Of a DNA stretch of 64,000 nt, positions 11,800 to 23,954 are shown piece after piece. This DNA is from Cryptomeria japonica (taxonomy: Eukaryota; Streptophyta; Pinopsida; Cupressales; Cupressaceae), in assembly GCF_030272615.1 (NCBI RefSeq), contig NC_081414.1, forward strand, positions 761,511,148 to 761,575,147, read 5' to 3'. The notes below the pieces were generated by a model. It saw only the letters and a list, made by a program, of their open reading frames with translations, was not told the origin of the DNA and did not search any database. Position 1 is the stretch's first letter. Each line of letters starts with the position of its first letter. Made by a program: the position numbers and the translations under genes.

Positions 11800-13841
11800 A
11801 CCGCCACGCCATAGAAGAGGTCGAAGAGGTATGCATTTTTATTTTCTTATTGTCACTTTTTTATTAATTTGAAGATTAAACTAGGTTTATTGATTTAAAT
11901 TTATTTTCATTATCAGGAAATGAGATTAGACAAGAAAATGTTGAAAACACTCAATCACCTCCTCATGAAGACCATATTGAAGAAGAAGCACATCAATCAC
12001 CTCCTCATGAAGACCATATTGAAGAAGATGCACATCAAGAACCTCCTACAATCCCTAGACATCCCATAGGTACACAAGAAAACCTATTAGGTCAAATAGA
12101 AAATAGCCAAAAAGAGCTTGAAGGTTTAATCACAAGGCTAAAAGATCCCACTAGAACAAACTCCCATAGGACAAACCTTGCTAGTTCTTTGCAATCTATT
12201 GCATCTCACATACAATCTGTGAGTGGGCAAATAAATTTTTGGTCCCGTAAGAAGGAAGAACAAAAGCAATTTTGTGCTGATAAATTATCATATGCGGTAG
12301 TGAAGAAAAAGAAAATTAATAAATTTGACTTGTGTGCTCTTTTTACGGACCCCCGAACGAATCAACCTTTACACCCTGGATGTAGGAGATTCCCTATTCA
12401 TTGGTGTCATCATGAGGGGATTAAGAGAAATTTTTGGGATAGGTGGTGGATGGTATTTAATCAACACCCATGCAATAATCATGAGGTACCCCAATACTTT
12501 TTGAGAAAAATGTACTGTGAGTTTGTCCTTAATGAGATCCCAAACTATTTTGATTTTCTAGATTTCCAAGGTAGAGGTGGGGGTTCCTCACATGATAGAG
12601 AGGGTGCACAGCGTGATCCAAATCTCCCACCAAGACCCTTGGCCAGACCTATGGTGAAGCATGTTATTATTCCTTCCATTGTGAAGGAGAGTATTGAGGT
12701 CAAAACTCTAGACTCGATTAGCTCACTCACTCAGACCCTTATACAATATGCTAGGCCTCTAGTAGAGGGTGATGCGAGTGATGATGTTGATTCTTCTAGG
12801 CATCGAGTTCCAACTTATTTTTGTTGATCTTGTGGTTCTCTTTATAGTTATGATCCTAATAGTTTTGAGAATGCACGTGCATGAGCGAAGTTTGCTACAG
12901 AGAACATTGTCATGACAAAATCCTTGCTGAACAAAACATTTGGCATTGATACCCAGGTAAATTTCATTACAAGTTCATTTCATTCTTTTTATTAAATCTT
13001 ATATGTAAATTTGAGAATATATCTAAATTAGTAAATTATTATGATAAAAAACCAGGGTCAAAGTGTTCACAATACTAGCAACATTCTTGCAGCACCCTTT
13101 TGCACTACTTCGTCGACTCCACAGGTATACAACGAGTGAAGAAATATAATTATTATATGTAGATAGTTGAACCTTATGTGAATGATTTTCTAATTACTCA
13201 TTTTGGATGTCAAATAGTTTGATGCTAGAGCTTCAACCTCAACACCTCATAGTGTATTTCATCGACAATCTTTCACCCAGGTAAACAATTTATCTTTAAT
13301 GTTATTATTAAATAATATAGATAGTTTTGGCGATTAATCAATATACTTTGTTTAATTTTTAGATGTTGACATTAGAGACTCCTCCTACTGTCCGCGCATC
13401 AATGGAGCGTGGTGTTGCTACACGAGTAGCAAGTTCAACTGATTTAACAGAAGTATGAGACATATTTGTAAATTTAGCATTATATTTGTTATCTTAATAA
13501 TATGTTATTGAAAATTTTAATGACACTTGTATTTAGTTTAATTTATATTGTGATGCTTACAGGAGGGGCTTGTCACTCCAGATCATGAACGTGCACCTAT
13601 TGTGGATGAACACCATGATTATTTGTATGCGGTAAGTGACTATTCTATTATATGTCATTCTAAAATTCAATTTTTATATATGCTAACATCACTCTTTTCA
13701 TTGTATCAAGTGGAGTTACAAAAAGGTCTAGAGAGGAGGTCGAGTGGACATACTCGAAAGACACCTGCATCATATACATCTCCATCCCCTCGACAGGCAA
13801 ATATATCTCGTGATTTGTTTCCTTCCCCTAGAGGGAAATGA
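11800..13841 (+). pseudogene. Multi-exon gene of unknown family with phase-0 micro-exons
   Basis: A main exon is bounded by an acceptor at 11916 (tattatcag) and a donor at 12956 (acccag-gtaaat). Later exons, all flanked by GT-AG, are 13056-13124, 13218-13280, 13363-13452, 13563-13631 and 13716-13841 (stop TGA). The middle four are 23, 21, 30 and 23 codons and all junctions are phase 0, so the frame holds throughout. Introns are 82-110 bp. The main exon encodes an acidic duplicated segment (QSPPHEDHIEE twice), then a Cys/Trp/His-rich domain (CRRFPIHWCHHEGIKRNFWDR). Later exons are Ser/Thr/Pro-rich. Two in-frame TGAs (12825, 12882) break it. An upstream donor at 11828 implies an earlier exon. 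I do not recognise the family; a transposon accessory gene or a plant gene family are both possible. Confidence 0.6.
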
Positions 13842-13858
13842 ATAGAATCTAGGGTCCT

Positions 13859-14188
13859 ATGTTGTATGCCTATATGACAATTTTGAACATATGTTTTGTA
13901 TTACGAATATGTGACATTCTATCTCCATATGGCTTTTGGCAAGCTCCTATTTGACTTTATTGGATACCATGTTGTATGCCTATATGGAAAATTTGAACAT
14001 ATGTTTTGTATTATGAATATGTGACATTCTATGTCCATATGGCTTTTGGCAAGCCCCTATTTGACTTTATTGGATATCATGTTGTATGTCTTTATAGAAA
14101 TTTTGAACATATATTTTGTTTTATGAATATGTGAAATTCTAAGTCCATATGGCTTTTTGCAAGCCTATTTGTTTGTATTGGATATATT
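13859..14188. repeat. Three tandem 110-bp repeats
   Basis: Copies begin at about 13859, 13969 and 14079 with atgttgtatgcc and contain tccatatggctttt. The third copy is the most diverged. They lie just after the stop of the multi-exon gene, in its presumed 3' region. Confidence 0.9.
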
Positions 14189-14189
14189 T

Positions 14190-14518
14190 GATAGTTTTAA
14201 TGGTATAAAATGTTGCATGGATTTGTAGCTTTTTGGTTAATGCAAATCATTTATCATGGTTATCCATAATTGTAGTACAAATGATTAGATGAATAATTGC
14301 ACAAAGTTTATTGTTACTCAAGCTTTGAACCTAAATATGTGTTTGTAATCCAAGACACAAGCTTATGGAGATCAACACAAATTCAATAGTTATAGTCGAA
14401 ATAAGACTATATAAAGGAAACATGGAAAGAACCAAAATTAGACAATGTAAGACACCATTGTACCAATATCCATTCTAGAAAAATTGCATAGCCCATAAAA
14501 TTATATTCATCTAATGCA
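14190..14518. other. Spacer between 110-bp repeats and satellite
   Basis: AT-rich; no gene or repeat recognised. Confidence 0.5.
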
Positions 14519-17500
14519 TGCACTTAGGTGATTTTGCTGCTAGGGTGTGGCCCACAATGATTGGGTGAGTTGGAGAGGAAAAAGAAGGCATTCCTAGCGT
14601 AAACCCAGGCACCCCAATGCGTACAAGTTGATGATTCAGTGCCGCAACATGACCTTGCAAGATTAGACAGATCGTTCTTATGATTAACGGGTGTTGAGAA
14701 ACGCGATGCCGAATATTGACAACTTTGAGCAATTTGAGCACTTGGGCGATTTCGTTGCTAGGGTGTGGCTTGCAACGATCGGGCGAGTTGGAGAGCAAAA
14801 AGAAGGCATTCCTAGCATAAACCTGGCCACCTCGACACATATGAGTTGATGGTTTGGTGTCGGGATGAACGGATTGAAAGATGGGGCATTGTGCAACTTT
14901 TCATTGAACTCATTTGACACTTTTTGTTGAAATCGAGAAAGAGTCACCACGAGCAACTGGATGTGAGTCTATCAAAAACAAGAGAGACTTTTTTAGAGTG
15001 CCACAACATGACCCTGCAGGATTAGACAGATCATTCTTATGATTAATAGGCACCGAGAAACGTGATGCCGAATATTGACAACTTTGAGCAACTTGAGCAC
15101 TTAGGCGATTTCGCTACTGGAGTGTGGCCCGCAATGATCAGGTGAGTTGGAGAGAAAAAAGAAGGCATTCATAATGTAAAATCGGCCACCCCAATGTGTC
15201 TGAGATGACGGCTTGGTGCCGTGATGAGTGGATTGAAAGATGGGGCATTGTGCAACTTTTCATTGAACTCATCTGATGCTTTTTGTCACAATCAAGAAAG
15301 TGTCACCACGAGAAACTGGATCTGAGTCTACCAAAAATGAGAGAGGATTTTTTAGAGTGCCACAACACGACCCTATAGCTTGTAGGATCAGACGGGTTGT
15401 TCTTATGATTAACGGGAGCCAAGAAATGCGATGCCAAGTATTGACAACTTTGAGTAACTTGAGCACTTAGGTGATTTCGTTGCTAGGGTGTGTCCCACAA
15501 CGATTGAGCAAGTTGGAGAGAAAAAAGAAGGCATTCCTAACATAAACCCAGCCACCTCGATGCATACGTGCTGATGGTTTGGTGCCATGACGAGCAGATT
15601 GAAAGATGGGGCATTGTGCAACTTTTCATTGAACTCATCTGACGCTTTTTGTTGCAATCGAGAAAGTGTCGCCATGAGAAACTGGATCCGAGTCTACCAA
15701 AACTGAGAGAGGATTTTTTAGAGTGCCACAAAACAACCCCACAGGATCAGATGGATCATTCTTATGATTAACGAGCACTGAGAAACGCGATGCTGAATAT
15801 TGATAACTTTGAGTAACTTGAGCACTTAGGCGATTTCGCTGCTAGGGTATGGCCCGCAATGATCAGGTGAGTTGGAGAGAAAAAAGAAGGAATTACTAGC
15901 TTAAAACCAACCACCCCGACGCGTACAAGCTGACAGTGCGGTGCCAGGACAAGCGGATTGAAAGATGGGGCATTGTGCAACATTTCATTGAACTCATCTA
16001 ACACTTTTTGTCACAACTGAGAAAGTGTCGCCACGAGCAACTGGATCTGAGTCTACCCAAACCGAGAGAGGATTTTTTAGAGTTCCATAACACAACCCTA
16101 CAGGATCAGATGGATCATTCTTATGATTAACGGGCATCGAGAAACATGATGCCGAATATTGACAACTTTGAGCAATTTGAGCACTTATGCGATTTCGCTG
16201 CTAGGGTGTGTCCCACAATGATCGGGCGAGTTGGAGAGAAAAAAGAAGACATTCCTAGTATAAACCCAGCCGCCTTGATGCGTATGAGCTGATGGTTCAG
16301 TCCTGCGATGAGCGGATTGAAAGATTGGGCATTGTGCAACTTTTCATTGAACTCATCTGACGCTTTTTGTCACAACCGAGAAAGTGTCACCACGAGCAAT
16401 TGGATCTGAGTCTACTGAAATTGAGAGAGGATTTTTTAGAGTCCCACAACATGACCCCGTAGGATCATACGGATCATTTTTATGATTAATGGGCATCGAG
16501 AAACGCGATCCCGAATATTGACAACTTTGAGCAACTTGAGCACTTAGATGATTTCATTGCTAGGGTGTGTCCCACAATGATCGGGCGAGTTGGAGAGAAA
16601 AAAGAAGGCATTGCTAGCATAAAACCAACCACCCCAACATGTACAAGCTAATGGTTCGGTGTCGTGACGAGTGGATTAAAAGATGGGGCATTGTGCAACT
16701 TTTCATTGAACTCATCTGATGCTTTTTGTCGCAACCGAGAAAGTGTCACCATGAGCAACTGAATCCGAGTCTACTAAAACCAAGAGAGGATTTTTTAGAG
16801 TGCCACAACATGACCTTGTAGGATTAGACAGATCATTCTTATGATTAATGGGCACCGAGAAATGCAATGCCGAATATTGACAACTTTGAGCAACTTGAGC
16901 AGTTAGGCGATTTCACTGCTAGGGTGTGGCCCGCAATGATCGGGTGAGTTGGAGAGAAAAAAGAAGGCATTCCTAGCATAAACCCAGCCACCTTGAGGTG
17001 TATGATCTGACAATTTGGTGCTGCGACAAGTGGATTGAAAGATGGGGCATTGTGCAACTTTTCACTGAACTCATCTGATGCTTTTTGTCGCAACCAAGAA
17101 AGTGTTGCCACAAGAAACTGGATCTGAGTCTATTGAAATTGAGAGAGGATATTTTAGAGTGCCATAACATGACCCCATAGAATTAGATGGATCATTCTTA
17201 TGATTAACGGGTGTTGAGAAATGCGATGCCGAATATTGACAACTTTGAGCAACTTGAGCACTTAGGTGATTTCGCTACTAGGGTGTGGCTCGAAATGATT
17301 GAGCGAGTTGGAGAGAAAAAAGAAGGCATTCCTAGCGTAAACTCGACCACCCTAACAAGTATGAGCTGATGTTTCGGTGCCACGATGAGCAGACTGAAAG
17401 ATGGGGCATTGTGCAACTTTTCATTGAACTCATCTGACGCTTTTTGTCGCAACCAAGAAAGTGTCGCCACGAGCAACTGGATCCAAGTCTACTGAAACTG

Positions 17501-18335
17501 AGAGAGGCTTTTTTAGAGTGCCACAAAATGATCTCATAGGATCAGACATATCATTCTTATGATTAACGGGTGCTGAGAAACGCGATGCCAAATATTGACA
17601 ACTTTGAGCAACTTGAGCACTTAGGTGATTTCGCTGCTAGGGTGTGGCTCGCAATGATCGGGCAAGTTGGAGAGAAAAAAGAAGGCATTCCTAGCGTAAA
17701 CCCAACCACCTTGATGTGTACAAGCTGATGGTTTTGTGCCGCAACGACCGGATTGAAAGATGGGGCATTGTTCAACTTTTCATTAAACTCATCTGACACT
17801 TTTTGTCACAACTGAGAAAGTGTCGCCATGAGCAACTGGATCCGAGTCTACCGAAACCGAGAGAGGCTTTTTTAGAGTGCCATAACATGACCCTAAAGGA
17901 TTAGATGGATCATTCTTATGATTAACGAGCATCGAGAAATGTGATGCCAAATATTGGTAACTTTGAGCAATTTGAGCACTTGGGCGATTTCGCTGCTAGG
18001 GTGTGGCCAACAATGATCGGGCGAGTTGGAGAGAAAAAAGAAGGCATTCCTAGCATAAACCCAGTCACCTCGATCCGTACGAGATGATGATTCAGTGTCG
18101 TGATGAGCGGATTGAAAGATGGGACATTGTGCAACTTTTCATTGAACTCATCTGACGCTTTTTGTCGCAACCGAGAAAGAGTCGCCACAAGCAACTGGAT
18201 ACGAGTCTACCAAAACTGAGAGACTTTTTTAGAGCACCATAACATGACCTCGCAAGATTAGATAGATCATTCTTACATGTCACTAACATCAAGAAAAACC
18301 ATGCCGAATTTTGATTATTTTTTACACTTTGAGTG
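14519..18335. repeat. Satellite array of ~359-bp monomers, about 11 copies
   Basis: The anchor atggggcattgtgcaac recurs at about 14881, 15240, 15606, 15965, 16325 (one change), 16683, 17042, 17401, 17760 and 18119, giving spacings of 358-366 bp. The first copy carries an internal deletion of about 138 bp. The last copy decays across 18240-18335 into the DNA downstream of the DDE-type gene. Monomers are separated by point changes and small indels. Each minus strand has a 70-90 codon open stretch with similar peptides (e.g. KLHNAPSFNPL, LGMPSFFSPT), but the usual 359-bp period is not a multiple of three, so the copies do not form one protein. I treat the array as non-coding satellite. Confidence 0.95.
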
Positions 18336-18564
18336 ATTGACAACAAATGAGCAATTTTTACATCTTTTACCATATTAGCAGGGTATACTTCACGAAATGA
18401 TCCCATGTGATCTCTAATGGTCCAAAATGACATTATTTACATAAAATCACACAAAACAAGACAAAAACATAATTTTTTATATTACAATGCCTCGAATAGT
18501 AAAAAATACAAGTCATGTACATATATCCAAATAAGATTGATATTACAATTTTTTACATTTACAC
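18336..18564. other. 3' flank of the DDE-type gene
   Basis: AT-rich DNA between the degenerate last satellite monomer and the stop codon of the minus-strand gene; probably its 3' untranslated region. No terminal inverted repeat was found. Confidence 0.4.
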
Positions 18565-21500
18565 TTAATCCAATGAACCATCTGGATCTGCTCTGCTCTT
18601 TATCATGTCTAGTATGGCCTCATGGTCAGACTCACAAACCTTCCATAGATTCTTGTTTAGTGGTTTACCCCCATATCTGATCAAATAAAAATTTGAATCT
18701 ACAACAAGGTTAGAATAGTGAAGAATCTTCCTATGTGTCTCGAAGTCCTCGAACAACCACAAGTTAGATTTCTTCACTGGGTACCTTCTAAGCCATGTAC
18801 CAATAACAACTATTGATCCTGTGGGGTACTCAATATTTTCTCCATCTACCACAAGGCGATCCAATTTATTTTTTGCATCCACACAATGACACAGGAAATA
18901 ATCTATTCCTTCTTCATTGTCTTCAGCTGCAATTATTGCATAAACATGCCTTGCAATGATAAAGTGAGAAGAATTTAGCAAACAACTAAGGTAAAATATT
19001 AAAGTACAAAAAAATTTATGTGGATAATTTACCTAGTTGGACTAAATCTGACACATGGTCAAATTCAATTGATGCTTCCATCTGTGTGAGTTGTAGTGCA
19101 CTCAGAGGTCGGTATGTCTCAAGTGGGATTAGAGGCCTCATACACCATTCATCCACCCACTCCTCTGACTCACAGTCATTATAGGCACCATCTCTATATG
19201 AAGAACAATAACATGCCATCCACTGCGTATGGATAGTCCATGAACCTGCATTAGAGCTTTTGAAAGAGTGTAGCTCACTTGATCCTGTCAATGTACAATA
19301 ATCTTCTAATTTTGCAATGTTAGTATCATCTACCAACCAAAAAAATCTGCGAACTGAAGACTTACCTTGATTGCCTAGACCAATTGTATAATTGCACCAT
19401 TGAACAATTGATTTTACATCCTTCAAGTTTGCATTCCCTTTGTACTTTAACTCTTCTGGTGCTAAATCTCTTTTAATACATGCTCCTGAACCATCATGCT
19501 CCCCTTTTCCATGCCCAGCCTCAGAGAAATTCCACATATGTTGAATAGCAGTCAACTTATGCATCCTACTCAACCAATAAAACATCCGAGAGTTCTTAAA
19601 TTGCGATGCACAATTATCTGACCATATGATATGTTGATGGAATTTTATGCCTCGACTAGCCAAATCATCATAGAATATCTGAAAACAACCTTGGACAAAC
19701 TCTGTAGAGTGTGAGCGATCATCACTGATGTAAAAGTGACACCCCCTCAATATCTTCCTATCTTCTTCCATACTATCATGTGCATGAATGAATGCTATAT
19801 GCACAAATATGGCAACTTGTGTGGAGTTGTAATATTGTGATTGCACCTCATTCTATGGTTGTATTGTGTAGTTCTATGCAAAGTCAACAATTGAAATGAT
19901 TGTATGAAGCGGAAATGTGTTGTTGCATAGCTTAAATTGTGAGTCCAACCAATGAGCTCAATGGTTATGCCTTGCATACTCATACACTATATTCTCATGA
20001 AAGATGCCCATAAATTGATACACTGGAATCTTCTCACTAACCAATTCACACCTTTTTGCTTCTTTTCCATCTTTTAGCATGTAGGCCACTGTCTTATATT
20101 TTCCAAATTCTAGTAATTCATTACCAATTTCTTGTCCAATATCCATATGTCGACAAATTTGTAAATGTCGCAATCCACTACAATCAACACATGTGCCATC
20201 CAAGCAACACTTATTGTAATATAATTGACCATCTACTCTTTCACATAAGATGCTAGATATGAATTCCCTTGAAGATGTCGGTGGACCATTTATGTTGCAT
20301 TCTTGCAAAACATTGTTAGCATGCAAATCTATACATATGCATTGATAAATATCATAATGGTTAGAAAATTTAATATGTACTTGATGCCCTCCTAAATGGC
20401 ACAAGGTTAGTCTATGATCAAAGAACACAAAACACACAAAACATTAGTGTTAATCAATCTAAAACTAATCTATGAAGGCATACCAAAAGAGACACTAAAA
20501 AGCATGCTAATATATCTAATAAGTAGAACAAAGATTATGAGGCATCTCCAACTGCCTCTTAACATACTCTTAGTTCCTTCTCCCTTGTTCCTCTCCTCTC
20601 CAAGTTCCAAAATAGTGTAGCTCTCAGCAGCTTTTTGCACTATGGATGCTTATGGAGGATTGAGATTGTAGTATAGCTCTAAATGTGAAATGAAAAGCTA
20701 ATACTATGCTAAAATGATGTATTTTAACCAAAATAACAAGATATGAGATTGCTTATACTAAAATGCTCTCTAAAATGTCTATATCTTAGATGCATACAAG
20801 TTTTCAGGATCTGGTTTATGAAGGAATGGGCTCTATTTATAGGAAAAATGGTGCAATGGATGGCCAGGATTGAAAGGTTTAATCAAGGGTCAAGCTTGAA
20901 AGTTGGGGATCCATGTGCACAATTTGTACCAATGAAATGGTGACAAGTGTCAACATAGGGTTGGGTTGAGAGAAGAGGTTGGAGGCATTAAAGGCCTGAG
21001 AAGACTTCATGGTTATCTAAAGGCTAAGGGTCAAGTCTAAATTAAGATTATCCATTGGATGAAGAGTTAATCCAAGGATAAACCTTTGTGCAAATGATTA
21101 AGAGATAATCATGGTCAAAGCATTAAAGGCTTGATGAGACCCTTGGGTTGGGTAGAGGTTGAGTCAAAACAAATGTTTTAACCATGTGGAAGGGTTTGGG
21201 TTAACCATTAATTGTTATTGGAGACTTTGGGGATTAAGTGGTTGAAGGTTGGAAGCTTTCAAAGGTTATCCAAGACTTTGAGACATTTAGTGGTTGAAGG
21301 TTGAAAGCCTTTAATGGTTATCAAAGACTTTTAGGCTTTGAGAAGTGACTTCCCTTTTGCTTAGGAATGTGACAATAATTAGGGGATGGATTAGGCTAAT
21401 TAGGAAGGGGTTAGAAGAATCTAGAAGGGGATTAGATTTTTGCAAGTGGATTTGGTGGGTGAGGGAAAATAGGATTTTATTAAAAATAAAAATTCATTTA

Positions 21501-23158
21501 TTTTAATAAATGTGTGCAAGTTGCATTTGTAGGAAAATGCAAGTGGGGTGGGGATAATGATTTAAATAAATGTTTTATTTAATTATTTAAAAGAGGAAAA
21601 GGGGATTTAATTAAATAAATTGATTTTATTTATTTAATTGATTGAAATTTGATTTAATGAATTAATTAAAATAAATTGAATAATTTATTTAATTAATAGA
21701 AGAATGTTTGGGGATGAATTAATTAAATATTAATTTAATTAATTGATGGCTAGTGGATTTTTAATCAAATAAATACGAAATATTCATTTAATTAAAATGG
21801 ATAGATTTATGTGACTACATTACTCTACAACAACAAGTTGTGCGTGTGTGATTTATTTTGACATAAAAAGGCTTTACCATTTCAAAGAATCTTTGACTAA
21901 TTTTTATTTGAGGATACATATGTTGAAACTTGGCAAAAAATTGTGTTTGAGTCATATCTAAAAAATGTTTCGAATGTGGATCACGGATTTTACTACCAAT
22001 CCTCCTTCTTACAACATCTCTTTGATTTGGAGAGACCCTTGTGTTATTCTTCCAAAAATCTTCAATTAGGGATCTCAAGGCTTCAACAATTGCTTTATGT
22101 TTCCATGGTAATCTACCAGAAAATGCCCATAACTCATTGTTATATGGATCCTCCGCTCTTTGTCACCTTCCCATAGCTCTCATTAGAGTTTGTCTACTTA
22201 TCTTCAATTGTTTACTTGTCTTTCTAAGGAGGCGAGCTTTCTTAGTTTGAGTGCTTACAATTGTTGATGTAATGACATGTCGTGTGGCATTACTATCTTT
22301 TGTGCATGAGTTAGAACCAACAGTATCATATGCATTCATTAGATTCTTCACAATAGATTTGTCGATTGATTCAATTGATGTTCTTAGCCCAAGAATCTTC
22401 ATTATAGGCCTAAATTTCAGATTTTTCATCATTTCAAAAAATAGTTGACATCTTCCTGTCTCATTTAAAGGCTCAAAAAATATTTTCCATATCCGGTTAG
22501 CATGTCTTCGACAAGTACGCTTTGAAATCTTGTCAACCATTGGTTTCAAAACATTAGCATCAATATCAATCAAATACTTAGGCTTTCTATGCAAAACTCT
22601 AGGAGGTGTTCTCAAACTTTGAGTTACCTCAAGATTAGGAATGTCAACAATATTAGGGATAGGTGGCATATCTTTAACCGGAGATGAAAATGATGACATA
22701 CCTTGAAATTGAGGTGTACAAGATGGTGTAGCTCCAATACTTGATGTTAGTTGTGAAGTACTTGCAACATCAAATGTCATAGAGGGAGTGCATTCAATAT
22801 GAGATGTTGTAGACACCAATGGTGTGCCAATAAGAGATGGCATGCCTTCAACTTGAGATGTAAGAGATGGGGTGCCTTCAACTTGAATTGTGGTAGACAT
22901 GCTCTCAACTTCGGGATTCAATTGTCTCATTGCACGAAGGTTTTGCATCTGTTGCCTTTGTGTGGCCAATTTTGTCTCTCTCTTAGATTGGATGGATATT
23001 TCATGTTCCTCTTCAACTGGTACCTCTTCAATTGGCACCTCTTCTTCTATGGTATTCAATTTCCTTTGTTCACGAAGTTGCTTCATTCCTTCTCTTTTTT
23101 TTGCATTCTTAGCTTCACGCTCTTCCAATGTTACATTTTTTGGTCATTTCCTCGGCAT
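18565..23158 (-). pseudogene. DDE-type transposase-like gene, broken and interrupted by a solo LTR
   Basis: Reading leftwards, ATG 23156-23158 opens MPRK, a TGA (23144), then a Lys/Arg-rich coiled region (KNAKKREGMKQLREQRK) and a Ser/Thr/Pro-rich stretch. A conserved segment follows (RVSPNQRDVVRRRIGSK, FFAKFQHMYP, TRTTCCCR). After the solo LTR the frame resumes with VHIKFSNHYD, CCLDGTCVDCSGLRHL, WLDSQF, VDFA, IWSDNCASQFKN and GHGKGEHDGSGACIKR. The Asp residues of VDFA and WSDNCASQF and the acidic HGKGEHDG fit a DDE/DDD core. The motif order matches my recollection of an unnamed animal family (LDFAENY...FSDG..SQYKN...HGKGPCDG.GG..KR). A C-terminal domain (18565-18981) follows a short intron or indel near 18985-19030. 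In-frame stops: TGA 23144, 22163, 19958 and TAG 19874, 19853. Clearly inactive. Confidence 0.7.
20382..21819 (-). mobile_element. Solo LTR inserted in the DDE-type gene
   Basis: Read on the minus strand, the block starts TGTAGTCACAT at 21819 and ends GGGCATCA at 20382, the TG...CA form of an LTR. Flanks are gtact (20377-20381) and ttact (21820-21824), a 5-bp target duplication with one change. Removing the block restores the reading frame across CCCR-VHIKF. A minus-strand TATA box (CTATAAATAGAGCCC) lies near 20832, with a long AT-rich U3 of ttaattaaat repeats upstream and about 450 bp of R-U5 downstream. An intron was the alternative, but the TSD and TG...CA ends favour a solo LTR, probably gypsy. 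Confidence 0.75.
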
Positions 23159-23159
23159 G

Positions 23160-23734
23160 ATGATGATTTCTACATGTACATGCACATAAAAGAGAATAAA
23201 GTGAAATTATGCATCTATGACTGTCCTAATTATGCATATGTTAAAATGGATATATGAAATTGAAATTATTTCATGTATTCATTTTCTAAATTATTTCATA
23301 AGATCTTAAAAAGGATGTATGAAATTGCAAATTTTGTTTTAAACCACTAAACAAATAATTTTCTTATGCAACTTCCTTCAAATGCATTGTTAAATCTAAT
23401 GTAAATCTAATAGGATTATAATCAATTTTGACTCACACTTTTATTGTAACATTTAAACAAAATAACACTTAATAAGTACATTTGAATTCTAAAAACAAGA
23501 AAATATTACCTCAATTATTCAAATTTGATAAAAAAAACCATGTTCTTCCTCTTTGATGTTGCCAAATGAAAAAAAAGGTGGTGGAGAGCTAATGGAATGT
23601 ATAAAATAACCTTGCATAAAATGTCAACACCATGCAAAAAGCATTTTTTTGTCTGATCATGTGCATAAAGAAGACAAAATGAGAGAATGTGGGCTTGGAT
23701 CATGGGTCAAGGGTCCCATATAACCATTTTTTAA
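23160..23734. other. 5' flank of the DDE-type gene
   Basis: AT-rich DNA upstream of the minus-strand ATG. It may hold the promoter, but no clear TATA or start could be chosen. No gene recognised. Confidence 0.4.
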
Positions 23735-23920
23735 GTGCAGCTCATTTGGCTAGTGCCAAATGAATTCCATTGAAATTTTTTACCTTTGATAAATTTCTAC
23801 TCTATACACTATAACCTTTTTTTTGTGCAGCTCATTTGGTTAGCGCCAAATATGGCTCTAGCCAAATGACTTCCATTGAAATTTTTTAACCATTGATAAA
23901 TTTCTACTCTATACCCTATA
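23735..23920. repeat. Two tandem ~90-bp repeats with an internal inverted repeat
   Basis: Copies begin gtgcagctcatttgg at 23735 and 23825 and share ttccattgaaatttttt and gataaatttctactctata. The first contains CATTTGGC-tagt-GCCAAATG (23743-23762), a perfect 8-bp stem. The second has an extra block (tatggctctagccaaatga). Confidence 0.85.
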
Positions 23921-23954
23921 GGTTGATAGCCACAACCATAAAAATTAAACCATA

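Noticed and set aside
14519-18335. Ten or more 64-113 codon minus-strand frames as a gene family
   Set aside because: They repeat with the satellite monomer, shift frame between copies and have no promoter or domain; kept only as an observation.
14519-18335. CRISPR array
   Set aside because: The repeats are hundreds of bases long without unique spacers, and the DNA is clearly eukaryotic.
20382-21819. A 1.4-kb intron of the DDE-type gene
   Set aside because: The donor and acceptor are weak, while the TG...CA ends, 4-of-5 TSD, internal TATA box and exact frame restoration fit a solo LTR better.
10875-23760. TTTGGCACTA at 10875 and inverted at 23751-23760 as TIRs of one big element
   Set aside because: Only 10 bases match, neighbouring bases do not, and no target duplication is visible; likely chance.
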